Positions 8,209 through 18,200 of a DNA stretch of 64,000 nucleotides are shown piece after piece. The DNA comes from Psychromicrobium silvestre (GTDB lineage Bacteria; Actinomycetota; Actinomycetes; Actinomycetales; Micrococcaceae). Numbering within the stretch: position 1 is the first letter of the stretch; every line of letters starts with the position of its first letter. The DNA is taken from contig NZ_JACBYQ010000002.1 of the NCBI RefSeq assembly GCF_013408295.1, positions 1,240,001 through 1,304,000 on the forward strand. The letters run 5' to 3'. The notes beneath the pieces are model-generated. The model was not told the DNA's origin. It saw only the letters and a program-made list of their open reading frames with translations, and made no database searches. The position numbers and the translations under genes were made by a program.

Positions 8209-9448
8209 GGCCCAAGCCCGTGGTCACCGCGAAGGCGGTGCATCCTTCGATCGAATGCAACATCACCGGGGCTTCCGTGGCCGGAATGAAGGCGCTCTCA
8301 CCTCGCTCAAGCTCAAGGTCGCCGCGTGGCGAGTCCAGCAGTGCTTTGCCGCTGACTAGCAATACCAGCAGGGCACCGTTTTGGGCGAGCGGGACGGGGG
8401 AACCATTTGGCCCCAACTCAACGCGCTGCAACTGGAATTCGGTGAAGCCTGGCACATAAAGTTCTTGGCCCAGCGCACTCACCGAAGCCTGGACCATCGG
8501 TACCGGCAATTCCTGGAAATCAACGGTTTTGAGTAGTTCCGGAACATCGATGAACTTGGAGGTGAGTCCACCGCGAAGCACATTATCGGAGCTAGCCATC
8601 ACCTCGATCCCTAGTCCCTGCAGATAGGCGTGTACATTGCCGGCCTGCATCGCAAAGCATTCGCCCGGCTCCAAATGCACCCGATTCATCAAAAGCGAGA
8701 TGAGGGCGCCTGGATCTCCTGGGAAATCCGAGTCCAGGCTCAGCACGGTCTCTAGCTCGGTCTGGAAGGGAGCCAACTCGGTTCCGGAGTGCAGTAACTC
8801 GGCGACGGAGTTGACCGCGGATCTCACTTCTTGCCCGCCGCTAATCAATCGTTCGAAGGCGTTTCGGAGGGCTATCGCGCTGTCTTTACTGCGTAAATCC
8901 TCGATTACCCAATGCAAGATGGCCGGGGGCTCGATGCCCGCGCCCCGGAAGCCGCGCTCAAGCTGCTCAAAGATCTCCGCCGACTGGCTGACCGGGCGGA
9001 ACCCGCACAGCGCCTCGAAAGGGCTCAGTGCAAAGATCATCTCCGGCTTGTGGTTATCGTCCTTGTAATTGCGGTACTCCGCATTCCGCGGTACTCCGGC
9101 TTCCTCCGCAGCTCGGAATCCGGCCGCAGCTTGAGCCAAATGAGGATGTACCTGCAAGGAGAGCGCCTGGGAGGCTGCCAACACCTTCATCAGGAACGGC
9201 AGACGGTCTCCAAAAGCCGCCCGAGAAGCTTCACCTAAGGCCGCGGAGGGGTGGGCAGAGATCAGCTGCTCCAAGGAATCGGAGGATTCCGCTCCGTCTG
9301 CCAGCAGCAGCGTCGAGGACGCATCGGGGTGAGCGCCGATCCACAACTCGGCCTCCGGCCCACCCGAAGCCTGACGTCCTAGCAACTCGGCTATTGCGGT
9401 GTGGGAGCCCCAAGCGTAGGGGCGCAGCACATTGCTCAACTTGTACAT
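8198..9448 (-). CDS. manA: Mannose-6-phosphate isomerase, class I
   Basis: Interconverts fructose-6-phosphate and mannose-6-phosphate, feeding GDP-mannose and dolichyl/polyprenyl-phosphate mannose for the glycosyltransferases elsewhere in the window. Type I signature: YAWGS near the N-terminus, PFLMKVLAASQALSLQVHP (zinc site Gln/His ~100), HKPEMIFALSPFEALCGF, and GNVHAYLQGLGIEVMASSDN. I start at the ATG at 9448 (MYKLSNVLRPYAWG, 416 aa) because AAGGAA lies 5-10 nt upstream; an upstream ATG at 9478 adds ten atypical residues. Confidence 0.94.
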   Translation of the reverse strand: MYKLSNVLRPYAWGSHTAIAELLGRQASGGPEAELWIGAHPDASSTLLLADGAESSDSLEQLISAHPSAALGEASRAAFGDRLPFLMKVLAASQALSLQVHPHLAQAAAGFRAAEEAGVPRNAEYRNYKDDNHKPEMIFALSPFEALCGFRPVSQSAEIFEQLERGFRGAGIEPPAILHWVIEDLRSKDSAIALRNAFERLISGGQEVRSAVNSVAELLHSGTELAPFQTELETVLSLDSDFPGDPGALISLLMNRVHLEPGECFAMQAGNVHAYLQGLGIEVMASSDNVLRGGLTSKFIDVPELLKTVDFQELPVPMVQASVSALGQELYVPGFTEFQLQRVELGPNGSPVPLAQNGALLVLLVSGKALLDSPRGDLELERGESAFIPATEAPVMLHSIEGCTAFAVTTGLGLSV

Positions 9449-9511
9449 CTGGTTCCTTAGCCTTGAAAAACCCTGCATAGCCCTGAATTGACGCCGGATT
9501 CGGTTACGAGT

Positions 9512-11113
9512 CTAGCCCGGGGTGCACTTGCCATTATTGGCCAGCAAACTGGTCAATTCGGTGGTATTGCCGTTCACCGCGAGTTGCTGGAGGTAGTCCT
9601 TGGTAACGGCAGGGGCTTGACTCTGCGAGGACTGTTGTTGCGTCTGCGCGGCTGGGGCGGGAGCCTTAGCGGGGGTGCTGCCCTGGGCAGGCTTGGCAGC
9701 GGAGCTCGTCGTCGCCTTGCTGGTGGCCGGTGCTGTCTTGTCCGCAATCAGATCTTTGACCTTTTGATGAAGCACCGTGAAATCGGGGGAGACCGGGAAA
9801 CTGGAATCAAAGTCTGGCGGTCCAACGGTCAGTCGAGCCAAGGGATAACTCTTTGCCTTAATGGCCAAGTCGAGGAAGCTACCGAGCTGTTGTTGCGGCA
9901 GATCGGATTCAATCACCTTGGCACCGGCATTGGCGATAGCGTCGAATTTGGTGAGTACGGTGGCTGGATCCATTTGCTTCAGAATGGCGGCTTGAATACA
10001 TTGCTGCCGCTGGCTGCGGGCATAGTCGGTGACCCACTCGCGGGATCTGGCGTACCAGAGTGCTTGCTGGCCGTTCAGAGTTTGTTCTCCGGGCGCGATC
10101 CAGCCCTCCGGCGGCAGATGCCCGCCGTCTGCGGTGGCCGCACCGCTGATCGGCACCCAGCCACCGGCATTGATCTTCACGCCGCCAAGAGCATCGACGA
10201 GTTGCGAAAAACCGCCCATATCGATCAGCACATAGCCCTGGATGGTTAGGCCCAGGGTACCCCCGGCAGCGTCCATCATGGCTTGCGCCCCCGGGTCTTG
10301 TTTGCCCGGGTACAGATCGGCGTACTTATCGGTTACCTCGGTATAGAGGAAGTTGATAATGCAATTGTCACCGCAGTTATAACCATCGGGATAGATCTTC
10401 CGCATCGGCGAATCCGCACTGAACTGGGCATTCTCCAGATTCCTGGGGATCGAGATGGTCACCGTTTTACCGGTGTTCGCGTCAATGCTCAGCACGATAA
10501 TGCTGTCCGGGCGCCGTCCCGAGCGATCTGCCCCGGCATCGCCGCCCATCACCAGAAAGTTGTAACGACCATCGACGGGAGTCATATCCGGACCATTGGC
10601 ACCGAAGATATTACCGATCGCATTGCGTCCCGAGTTGATCAGCCAGGCGGTGTACCCCAGGCCTCCGGAAGTCACCACCATGAGTACGACGACGGCGGCC
10701 GGGATCACCGCGCGCAGGCCCGGAGCGAGTAGCACGGGCCGAATAATCCGCAGCGTGTCAATGAAGATAAACGCCCAGCCAACTGCGAGCACGATCAGCG
10801 CACCGATGAGCAAAAGCGAAATCAGCTGATTGGTCAGCAGATTGAGGAACTGTCCACGATTGATCAGGAAGAAGAGTAAGGCCAGGATTAGCAAGGCCCA
10901 CACCGTGAAGGTGACTCGGAGCGCAATCCGACCAAGCCGCCGGTTTCCGGCTACCGTTTGGACCGAGCCGGGGATGAAGAGGCTCATGATGAGCAGTAAT
11001 ACTGCGCGTTTGGTGCGCATTGGTGCATTGGCGGACTGTGGGTACCGAACCGGATTGGTCAGCACCGGGGGCCGGTTAGAAGCCTTGGTGGTATCAGCGG
11101 AAGAGAAACTCAT
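9512..11113 (-). CDS. LytR-CpsA-Psr (LCP) family cell-wall polymer ligase
   Basis: LCP enzymes transfer polyprenyl-diphosphate-linked polymers such as teichoic acids or arabinogalactan-like glycans to peptidoglycan, outside the membrane. The 533-aa protein has an unusual N-terminal region with about four membrane segments (residues ~36-165), then the LCP domain (~185-400): [33 protein letters not shown], and the Arg-rich [19 protein letters not shown] motif. A Pro/Ala/Thr/Gln-rich tail follows, ending in a short conserved [20 protein letters not shown] segment. Its ATG overlaps the purE stop by 4 bp. Co-transcription of LCP with purKE is a known actinobacterial neighbourhood. Confidence 0.9.
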   Translation of the reverse strand: MSFSSADTTKASNRPPVLTNPVRYPQSANAPMRTKRAVLLLIMSLFIPGSVQTVAGNRRLGRIALRVTFTVWALLILALLFFLINRGQFLNLLTNQLISLLLIGALIVLAVGWAFIFIDTLRIIRPVLLAPGLRAVIPAAVVVLMVVTSGGLGYTAWLINSGRNAIGNIFGANGPDMTPVDGRYNFLVMGGDAGADRSGRRPDSIIVLSIDANTGKTVTISIPRNLENAQFSADSPMRKIYPDGYNCGDNCIINFLYTEVTDKYADLYPGKQDPGAQAMMDAAGGTLGLTIQGYVLIDMGGFSQLVDALGGVKINAGGWVPISGAATADGGHLPPEGWIAPGEQTLNGQQALWYARSREWVTDYARSQRQQCIQAAILKQMDPATVLTKFDAIANAGAKVIESDLPQQQLGSFLDLAIKAKSYPLARLTVGPPDFDSSFPVSPDFTVLHQKVKDLIADKTAPATSKATTSSAAKPAQGSTPAKAPAPAAQTQQQSSQSQAPAVTKDYLQQLAVNGNTTELTSLLANNGKCTPG

Positions 11114-11670
11114 AGGCTGCCTTCCGGTAGGCCGGAGGCTGTGTCGGGGAAGGCTTCGCTGGCCTTCGTGCGCAGCAACGCGCCCTTGGCGCTGGCTTGC
11201 CGATTCAAATTCTGGGCAAACTCCCGAAGAGACTGGCGTAGCCTGCTGGCCAACTGATCGTCTGCCGAAGCTAGGATGCGGGCCGCCAGTAGTCCGGCAT
11301 TGCGTGCGCCGCCGATAGATACGGTGGCGACCGGCACACCGGCGGGCATCTGGACGATGGAGAGCAAGGAATCCATGCCGTCCAAGGTCTTCAGCGGCAC
11401 CGGTACCCCGATCACGGGTAATTCGGTGACCGAGGCGAGCATACCGGGGAGGTGAGCGGCGCCGCCGGCCCCGGCGATCAACACCCGCAAGCCCCGTTCC
11501 GCAGCTTTCCGGCCGTAGTCGATCATCTCCAGGGGCATCCGGTGTGCGGAGACCACATCGGCTTCAAAATCGATGCCGAACTCGTCCAGGGCTTCGGCGG
11601 CTGCTTGCATTACCGGCCAATCTGAATCCGAGCCCATCACCAACCCGACCAGGGGTTTTCCTTGGCTCAT
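11110..11670 (-). CDS. purE: N5-carboxyaminoimidazole ribonucleotide mutase
   Basis: Converts N5-CAIR to CAIR in purine synthesis, acting right after PurK. Class I PurE motifs: [10 protein letters not shown] at ~12-21, VVSAHRMP (~39-46), and [12 protein letters not shown] (~66-77), then VPV...[14 protein letters not shown]. 186 aa, with ~20 extra residues at the C-terminus. Overlaps purK and the LCP gene by 4 bp each, so all three are translationally coupled. Confidence 0.96.
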   Translation of the reverse strand: MSQGKPLVGLVMGSDSDWPVMQAAAEALDEFGIDFEADVVSAHRMPLEMIDYGRKAAERGLRVLIAGAGGAAHLPGMLASVTELPVIGVPVPLKTLDGMDSLLSIVQMPAGVPVATVSIGGARNAGLLAARILASADDQLASRLRQSLREFAQNLNRQASAKGALLRTKASEAFPDTASGLPEGSL

Positions 11671-12872
11671 GAGAGCTCCTCTTTCAACGTGGTTTGCGCG
11701 GGCGTTTGCTCGGTATTCTCGGTTCCGCCGTCCCGGATCAGCCGAGCCGCTCGGCTGGCGCGCTCGCGCACCGATTCCAAGGATTCCTCGGCTGTGGCCA
11801 GGGCGTTGACATGTCCGATCTTGCGACCGGGGCGAACGGACTTGCCGTAGACGTGGATTTTGACCCCGGGTTCGGCTGCCAGCGCGGCCGGATAGGCGGC
11901 GTAGAGATCCTCGTTCGCGCCGCCCAGGATGTTCTTCATCACGGTGCGGGCCAGAACGCGGGGGTCGCCAAGCGGCAGGTCTGCAACGGCTCGTAAATGC
12001 TGCTCGAATTGGCCGGTCAAGGCACCGTCCATGCTCCAGTGCCCGGAGTTATGCGGGCGCATCGCAAGCTCGTTAATCAGGAAACCCTCACCGAGCCCCG
12101 GGGTTTCAAAGAGCTCCACCGCCATCGTTCCGGTGACTCCGAGTTCTTCCGCGATCCGCAGCGCGGCCCGTTGCGCGGCCGTGGCAACCTCGGGAGCCAA
12201 GTCCGGTGCCGGGGCAATCACTTCGTCACAGACGCCATCGACCTGATTGGACTGGACAACCGCCCAAGCCTTTGCCTCACCGCTGGGGGTTCTAGCCACT
12301 AGGGCGGAGAGCTCTCGGCTGAAATCAACCTTTGCCTCCACCAAAAGCGGTGTCATGGCGTCGAACCACTCCGCAGCTGCCTCCGCTTCCCCGGTCGAGG
12401 CAAGTACCTTCACGCCTTTTCCGTCGTAGCCACCACGTGGCGTTTTCAACACCACCGGCCACCCGTTTTGATCCGCGAAGCGGACGATCTCCGTCACCGA
12501 GCTGACTGCGACCCAGGAGGGATTAGGTAAGCCGAGTCGATCGATGGCCGCGCGCATCACCAGCTTGTCCTGGGCGTGCTGCAGAGCCGCGGGGCGCGGC
12601 TGCACATTGACGCCCTCGGCGATCAAGGTGCGCAGGTGCTCACTGGGCACGTGCTCGTGGTCGAAAGTCAGCACATCCACCTGACGGCTAAAAGCCCGCA
12701 AGGTATCTAGATCCCGGTAATCCCCAACCGGTGCCGTCCGAACCGCCGCCACCGCCGAAACCTCCGGGCTTTCGGCCAGAACCCTTAGTTCAAGACCCAA
12801 TTCGACGGCTACGGGTGCCATCATTCGCGCCAACTGGCCGCCGCCCACCACACCGATCACTGGAAAAGTCAC
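11667..12872 (-). CDS. purK: 5-(carboxyamino)imidazole ribonucleotide synthase
   Basis: ATP-grasp enzyme making N5-CAIR from AIR, bicarbonate and ATP. 401 aa with the N-terminal [12 protein letters not shown] motif, the ATP-grasp block [16 protein letters not shown], and the C-terminal [18 protein letters not shown] metal/substrate motif. The GTG at 12872 lacks a Shine-Dalgarno and sits 7 nt after TACTCT (12885-12880), so the purK-purE-LCP operon probably starts with a leaderless message. Confidence 0.96.
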   Translation of the reverse strand: MTFPVIGVVGGGQLARMMAPVAVELGLELRVLAESPEVSAVAAVRTAPVGDYRDLDTLRAFSRQVDVLTFDHEHVPSEHLRTLIAEGVNVQPRPAALQHAQDKLVMRAAIDRLGLPNPSWVAVSSVTEIVRFADQNGWPVVLKTPRGGYDGKGVKVLASTGEAEAAAEWFDAMTPLLVEAKVDFSRELSALVARTPSGEAKAWAVVQSNQVDGVCDEVIAPAPDLAPEVATAAQRAALRIAEELGVTGTMAVELFETPGLGEGFLINELAMRPHNSGHWSMDGALTGQFEQHLRAVADLPLGDPRVLARTVMKNILGGANEDLYAAYPAALAAEPGVKIHVYGKSVRPGRKIGHVNALATAEESLESVRERASRAARLIRDGGTENTEQTPAQTTLKEELS

Positions 12873-13083
12873 AAGATCAAGAGTACCGATTGAGCCTGAG
12901 CATCGGCCTTCCCGGCGTGGCGAACGGTTAATCTATGCACAATTCACAGTGCCAAAGGGGGGTTGCAGCGAGCGAAGATGCACCCTGCCCGATGAAAACC
13001 GAGTAAAATGGGCGCTTGGTCGAAGTTCGGGACCGCCAGCATGAATATCGAGATCATGCACCGGAGCGAGTCCCTGGAGGGTC

Positions 13084-13605
13084 ATGATTCAAACAGTGTT
13101 CCAGCGCGTACAAGGCCTGGTCGCCCTGCTGTGGCGAGAGGTTGCCAAGTTCGGCGTAGTAGGCGGTCTGGGCTGGGTGATCGACAACGGTCTTTTCACC
13201 TTGCTCTGGCACGGACCGATGTCCGACAGTACGCTCAAGGCCCGGGTGATCTCCTCCAGCGTGGCTATTCTGTTCTCTTGGTTCGCCAATCGGTACTGGA
13301 CCTTCCGGCATCGCCGCGGCGATAAGCCGTGGCGGGAATTCTTCCTTTTCATCGTGATGAGCCTGATAGGCATGGGCATCGCGGTGGGCTGCCAATACAT
13401 TTCCCGATATGTACTGGGATTTGAGACTTACGCAGCTGATTTCATTTCCGGCGGTGTGATCGGGCTGATCCTAGGCACTATCTTCCGCTTCCTGACCTAT
13501 CGTTTCTTCGTCTTCACCGAAGAGCTCGATGCCGAGCCGGAGTTCGCTCATGACCACGAACTGGTCGAGGCTAAGGACGGTCATCGTGAGGCAGTGCGCG
13601 ACTGA
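13084..13605 (+). CDS. GtrA-family membrane protein
   Basis: Small four-helix membrane protein of the GtrA type, usually involved in translocating or presenting lipid-linked sugars to cell-surface glycosyltransferases. 173 aa: KFGVVGGLGWVIDNGLFTLL (helix 1), SSVAILFSWFANRYWTF (helix 2 with the family N-R-x-W-T-F), two further helices, FLTYRFFVF, and an acidic/His-rich cytoplasmic tail. ATG at 13084 with GGAGG 8 nt upstream. A -10-like TAAAAT lies at about 13003. Divergent from purK; convergent with the next gene. Confidence 0.88.
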   Translation: MIQTVFQRVQGLVALLWREVAKFGVVGGLGWVIDNGLFTLLWHGPMSDSTLKARVISSSVAILFSWFANRYWTFRHRRGDKPWREFFLFIVMSLIGMGIAVGCQYISRYVLGFETYAADFISGGVIGLILGTIFRFLTYRFFVFTEELDAEPEFAHDHELVEAKDGHREAVRD

Positions 13606-13639
13606 GAAAGGCCGTCCGGGACCGAAGCCTTGAGCTGTT

Positions 13640-14371
13640 TCAGCGCCCCTCGTGCAGTTCGGCCCGTTCGCTGGACAGAAGCTGTTCGGTGATTAAAGTG
13701 TCGTCCTCAAACAGCACTACCGAACCGCCGGAGGACCAGGAAGCCAGCGCGGCCAGAAGGACATCCTCTAGCCCGCGCTGTGCGCTCAGTGCCACCCTAC
13801 TGCCCTCAGGGTAGCGTTCCGCGAGCTTAGATAGCTCTCGATGCTTCAGGCTACCTCCGCCATGTTGTTTGCCGTTTAGGCGCAAGGCTGCCGCGTCGTC
13901 GTCGAGCTCCTCGAAACGATCAAAACTGTCCGCGAAGCTGCGCACCTCGGCTGCATAGTCGCTGGCTTGTGCACTCAGCTCACCATCCCAGCGCAGAGCA
14001 AGGGCTCCGAGAGCGACGGCGATGACCGGGCCTGGGTGGGTGGACAGTGGACCAGGCTCCGAGCTTGCTAATAATTCCTTGCTGTTATGAGTAGCTTCAT
14101 CGCCTGAGAGGGCGGATGCGGCGCCGCCACAGGACAGGGCGGCCAGGGCTAGACAGAGCGATTTCCAATGAGCAGGCAAGGCTAGGTCCAATGTGTGGCC
14201 TGGACCGAAGTCGAATTCTTCGCTCAGAAAATTGGCTGTTTTAGCCACCCAGTTGTCCAGGACTTTGCCGGAAAGCTCCACTCGTTCGCCGCCAAGACCG
14301 TACCAGGTGAGGCGCGGTGAGCCGGGGGAGGAGCGGCGAAATTCGCTGAGTAGACGGTCAATGCTGTGCAT
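13640..14371 (-). CDS. TIGR03089-type protein (AMP-ligase-like N-terminal region)
   Basis: About 243 aa, resembling the N-terminal part of acyl/amino-acid AMP ligases (RLTWYG..GERVELSGKVLDNWVAKTANFL...), a family known from actinobacteria as TIGR03089. The catalytic TSGTTGxPKG loop of real adenylating enzymes is absent; the corresponding area reads LRLNGKQHGGGSLKHREL. So it is probably not a complete ligase. I use the ATG at 14371 (AGGA 11 nt upstream); an ATG at 14419 extends it by 16 residues. Function unknown. Confidence 0.75.
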   Translation of the reverse strand: MHSIDRLLSEFRRSSPGSPRLTWYGLGGERVELSGKVLDNWVAKTANFLSEEFDFGPGHTLDLALPAHWKSLCLALAALSCGGAASALSGDEATHNSKELLASSEPGPLSTHPGPVIAVALGALALRWDGELSAQASDYAAEVRSFADSFDRFEELDDDAAALRLNGKQHGGGSLKHRELSKLAERYPEGSRVALSAQRGLEDVLLAALASWSSGGSVVLFEDDTLITEQLLSSERAELHEGR

Positions 14372-14520
14372 CGGCTGGGTATCCTTCTTCGCGGTGGTCA
14401 GTACTATTTCGATATTCAAAACTTCGTGGTGGAGCCAACACGCCGGAGAGTCTGGGAAAATCCCGGGCGTGGCGTAGCCGAGAATTGTCTCGGAAGATGG
14501 CTAAAATTCCGGCCTTGCAC

Positions 14521-14550
14521 TTGACGGACATCGTATTACACCGTTGTAAT
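14521..14550 (+). promoter_or_regulatory. whiB promoter with overlapping palindrome
   Basis: TTGACG (14521-14526), an 18-bp spacer, and TGTAAT (14545-14550) form a good sigma-70-type promoter. ATTACA-CCGT-TGTAAT (14535-14550) is a perfect 6-bp inverted repeat covering the -10 box, a natural operator position. The predicted leader to the whiB start is about 90 nt. Confidence 0.55.
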
Positions 14551-14645
14551 TAGAGGACGAAAGCCGCGGCAGAGCAACCTGTAACAGCGAATCAAACAAT
14601 GCAAGACCAAAGCAATACAGCTGCGGCATGACCAGGAGGACCAGC

Positions 14646-15224
14646 ATGGGGCAAGCGGAGCGTAGTGAATTCACTCCGGACGGGCGGGCCGAAGACTTCG
14701 ACGACGAATCGGCGATTGCGGCGCAAGCCGCCTCGGTTTATCGTTCTCGCGGCATTCCTAGTGACTGGTATGTCGATCCCGCTGATCCGCAGGCCGCCGA
14801 ACGCTATCAGGCCACTCAAAAGGAATCCCTTGAAGACGCCGCCACCGCTTTCCTAGCTGCGCACGAAGAACTGGACAGCAATCCAGCGCAGTATCCCGGA
14901 GTGGAACCAGAGCTCGACCTGAGCCATGCCGCCCCGCACTCGGTCAGCCAGGCGATCTGGATCGGCCTACCCGGTGTCTCGGTGGGAGATCCTGCCGATG
15001 AAGGCGAACTTGGTTGGCAAGCCGATGCGCTGTGCGCGCAGACGGACCCCGAAGCTTTCTTTCCCGAGAAGGGTGGCTCCACCCGCGATGCCAAGAAGGT
15101 CTGCGGCTCCTGCAATGTGCGCAGTCAATGCCTTGAATATGCACTTTCTAACGACGAGCGGTTTGGTATTTGGGGCGGTCTATCCGAACGCGAACGTCGC
15201 CGGTTACGGAAGCGAGCAGTCTGA
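14646..15224 (+). CDS. whiB: WhiB-family transcriptional regulator (WhiB2/WhmD-like)
   Basis: Iron-sulfur regulator. 192 aa with a long, acidic, poorly conserved N-terminus (~1-120) and the WhiB domain at the end: four cysteines in ALCAQTDPEAFF and KVCGSCNVRSQCLEYA for the [4Fe-4S] cluster, then the GIWGGLSERERRRLRKR turn and basic tail. The C-terminal position and its neighbours (DUF3499, manA, ahcY region) match the WhiB2/WhmD subgroup, linked to septation and growth. The ATG at 14646 has AGGAGG about 6 nt upstream; an ATG at 14628 lies before that site. Confidence 0.92.
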   Translation: MGQAERSEFTPDGRAEDFDDESAIAAQAASVYRSRGIPSDWYVDPADPQAAERYQATQKESLEDAATAFLAAHEELDSNPAQYPGVEPELDLSHAAPHSVSQAIWIGLPGVSVGDPADEGELGWQADALCAQTDPEAFFPEKGGSTRDAKKVCGSCNVRSQCLEYALSNDERFGIWGGLSERERRRLRKRAV

Positions 15225-18200
15225 TTTCCGAAGCTATCCGCGTCACAGCCGTTGTGGTCTCCCACAACGGCTCTGCGTATTTACCGAGAGTTCTCAAAGC
15301 CATCCAGGCGCAAAGCAGAGCCGTTGACCGGCTGATCGCCGTGGACTCCGGTTCCTCGGATCAATCGGCGGCGATCCTCAAAGAAGCACTGGGTGGGGCA
15401 AATGTTGTCCAACTAGGTGGTCGGAACACCGAGAGCCGGGCCGGTTTTGGCGCGGCGGTGCGTACCGGACTTGCCGAGTTGGCGAAGGTAGGCGAATCCC
15501 CGGAAACGGAGTTTCTCTGGCTGCTTCACGATGACTCGGCACCCGCTCCGCAAGCTCTCGGCGAACTGCTCCGAGCGGTTGAGCGTGCCCCATCGGTGAC
15601 CATCGCAGGTTGTAAACAACTGGACTGGGACGACGAGCGCAGCCTGATCGACGTTGGCCTGAGCACCTCGCGCTGGGGCGAGCGGCTCACCATGATTGAG
15701 CTCGACGAACAGGACCAGGGCCAATACGACGGACGCACCGATATGTTCGCCGTCAACTCCGCCGGCATGCTGGTGCGCCGAGACGTCTGGCAACAACTGG
15801 GCGGCTTTGATCCGGCGCTGCCGGGTACCGGGGACGACGTCGATCTGTGCTGGCGGAACCGCCTGGCAGGGCACCGGGTGGTGGTGGTTCCGAGCGCCCG
15901 GATGTCCCATTTGCGCGACCGTCCGGGCAGCCTCAATACCGCCCAAGTTGCCCGAAAAGCCGAGGTCCATCTGCGACTCAAGCACGCTAGCTGGTGGCAG
16001 CTTCCGTTCTTCTGGATTGGCGCGCTACTAGGCGGCTTCTGGCAATTGTTGGCCGGGATTCTGTTTAAAGATCCCGGACACGGCCTTCGACAGCTGCTGG
16101 CTACCGTTGCCGCATTGTTTAGACCCGGCGCTGTTTTTAGAGGGCGATCGGCCGCGAACCGCAGCCGGCGGGTATCCCGAAAGGTCATTCGAGGCCTCCA
16201 GGTGAGCGGCCCCGATGTACGTAGCTATCGCAGGGCGTTACTGGAATCGCTCACCGAAACCGGTCAAGATGCCGAGGACGAGCCGCTGGATTCTGCCGAA
16301 TACGTGCCCAGTGGCGATGCCCAAGATGATTTTGCCGCGCTGAGCAGCTCCCGCCGACTGTGGGTTGGCAGCGGTGCCGTTCTCGCCGTCGTGCTACTTG
16401 GCCTGGTATCCGTGGTGGCGCTTTTCAGGTTCATCGGTGCCGAGGCGCTGACCGGAGGAGCCCTGTTGCCGCTCTCCAGCAAGCTGTCCGATATTTGGCA
16501 GCATGCAACGAGCTGGTGGGTGGGGCTGGGTGCCGGCTGGCCCGGGCACGGTGAGCCCTTCGACCTGGTTCTTTGGGTGCTGGGAGTTCTCGGCTTGGGC
16601 AATGGCTCTGCTGCGGTGACCTGGCTGGTCTTGCTGGCCCTTCCGCTGGCCGGTCTGGGTGCCTGGTTCTGTGCCGGGGCTCTGAGTAAGAGTCGCTGGC
16701 CGCGCTTGCTGGCCGCCCTGATCTGGGCTGGCGCTCCGGTCCTGCTGATCTCGTTGGGCCAGGGGCGGCTCGGCACTCTGATCGCGCATCTAATGATCCC
16801 TTGGGTTTTCCTGGGGTTCATTCGGGCCATGGGAGCCGCACACCGACGTAGCGCCGCGGATCCCGCAAGCACCGCAGCTTTGCCTATCGGTAAACCGGGT
16901 GCCAATAATACGGCCGTTCGGGTGTCCTGGACGGCCACCGCGGCCGCTGGCCTTGGTCTCGCCGTGCTTACCGCGAGTGCACCGATCCTACTGCCCTTCG
17001 CCGTCGTGATGGTGATTTTCTTGATGGTGTTCGGCGGCCGACGCGCCCGTACCCTGTGGTGGACATTGCTGCCCAGCTTGGTACTTTTCGGACCTTTTGT
17101 CGCTTCGGTGCTGGACCGTCCGCGTGCGCTGCTGGCCGATCCCGGCCTGCCGCTGGCCTTCAATAACGCGCCTAGTTGGCAGCAGCTACTGGGCCAACCG
17201 ATCTTGCTGGGAAGTGACGCAACCGTAGCCGGTGCATCTTGGCTGCCTAGCGGATTTCCTTGGGCTTGGTTGGCAGCACTGCTGATCGGGGCACCGCTTG
17301 TGCTGCTGGCTCTGGCCGCCCTGGTCTGGCCAAAGCGTAGGCCTGCCACCGTGCGGGTGCTCTGGCTAGTGGCCGTACTGGCGATCGTTCTGGGATACGC
17401 CGTAAGCATGATTGGCACTGCTCTGGGAGCCAATGACTTGGTTACCCCCTTCAGTGGCCCCGCTGTTTCGGTGCTGGTATTCGCGTTACTCGGTGCCGCC
17501 ATGATCGGCCTCGACGGCGTGCAGAGCTGGCGTTCGGCGGGTAGTAGCGAAGGCAAGGGGCGCGGGCTTCCCCGTACCGTTGCCGGGGTGCTCACGGTGC
17601 TATTGCTGATCTCTCCCGTGCTCAGCTTGAGTATGTGGCTCTCCCAAAATCTGAGCGGCGGCACCGCGGTTCAGACAGCTGCCGATCGCAGCCTCCCAGC
17701 TACCGCGACAGACCGTGGCCTTGGCCAGGACCAGAGCCGCACCTTGGTGATCACGGTCGGCTCGGAGGGGCAATTCTCTGCCAGCTTGATGCGCGGCGGC
17801 GGGACCACACTCGATGCGCTGTCCAGCATCGCAGAGTCCCAAGGCATCAGCGGCTTGCCCGGCGCAGAGAGCATTAGCTCTGGTGATTCCGTTGACGCGC
17901 AGCTACGCAGCGCGGTCGCTGCCATCGTGGCGGGTACCGGTGTCAATCCGCTGCCCCAGCTAAACGGCCTCGGAGTAGGGTTCGTTGTGCTCCGTCAAGG
18001 AGATACCTCAGCCGAGCTACTGGCTAGCCAAATCGATGCGGTGCCCGGACTGGCCACTGTGGGGCCGACCGATCAGGGCTGGCTCTGGCGGGTGACTCCG
18101 GAGGTGAAGACCAACGATTCCGTGGCGAACGCCTCGGATACCGTCGGCCGAGTACGGATCGAGGATGGAAAGGGTGCCACGGTTGGTTACCTTCCCTCCG

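Noticed and set aside
16264-17664. Long open frame (466 codons) antisense to the glycosyltransferase gene.
   Set aside because: Low-complexity Ser/Pro/Arg composition, no start signal, fully inside a convincing gene.
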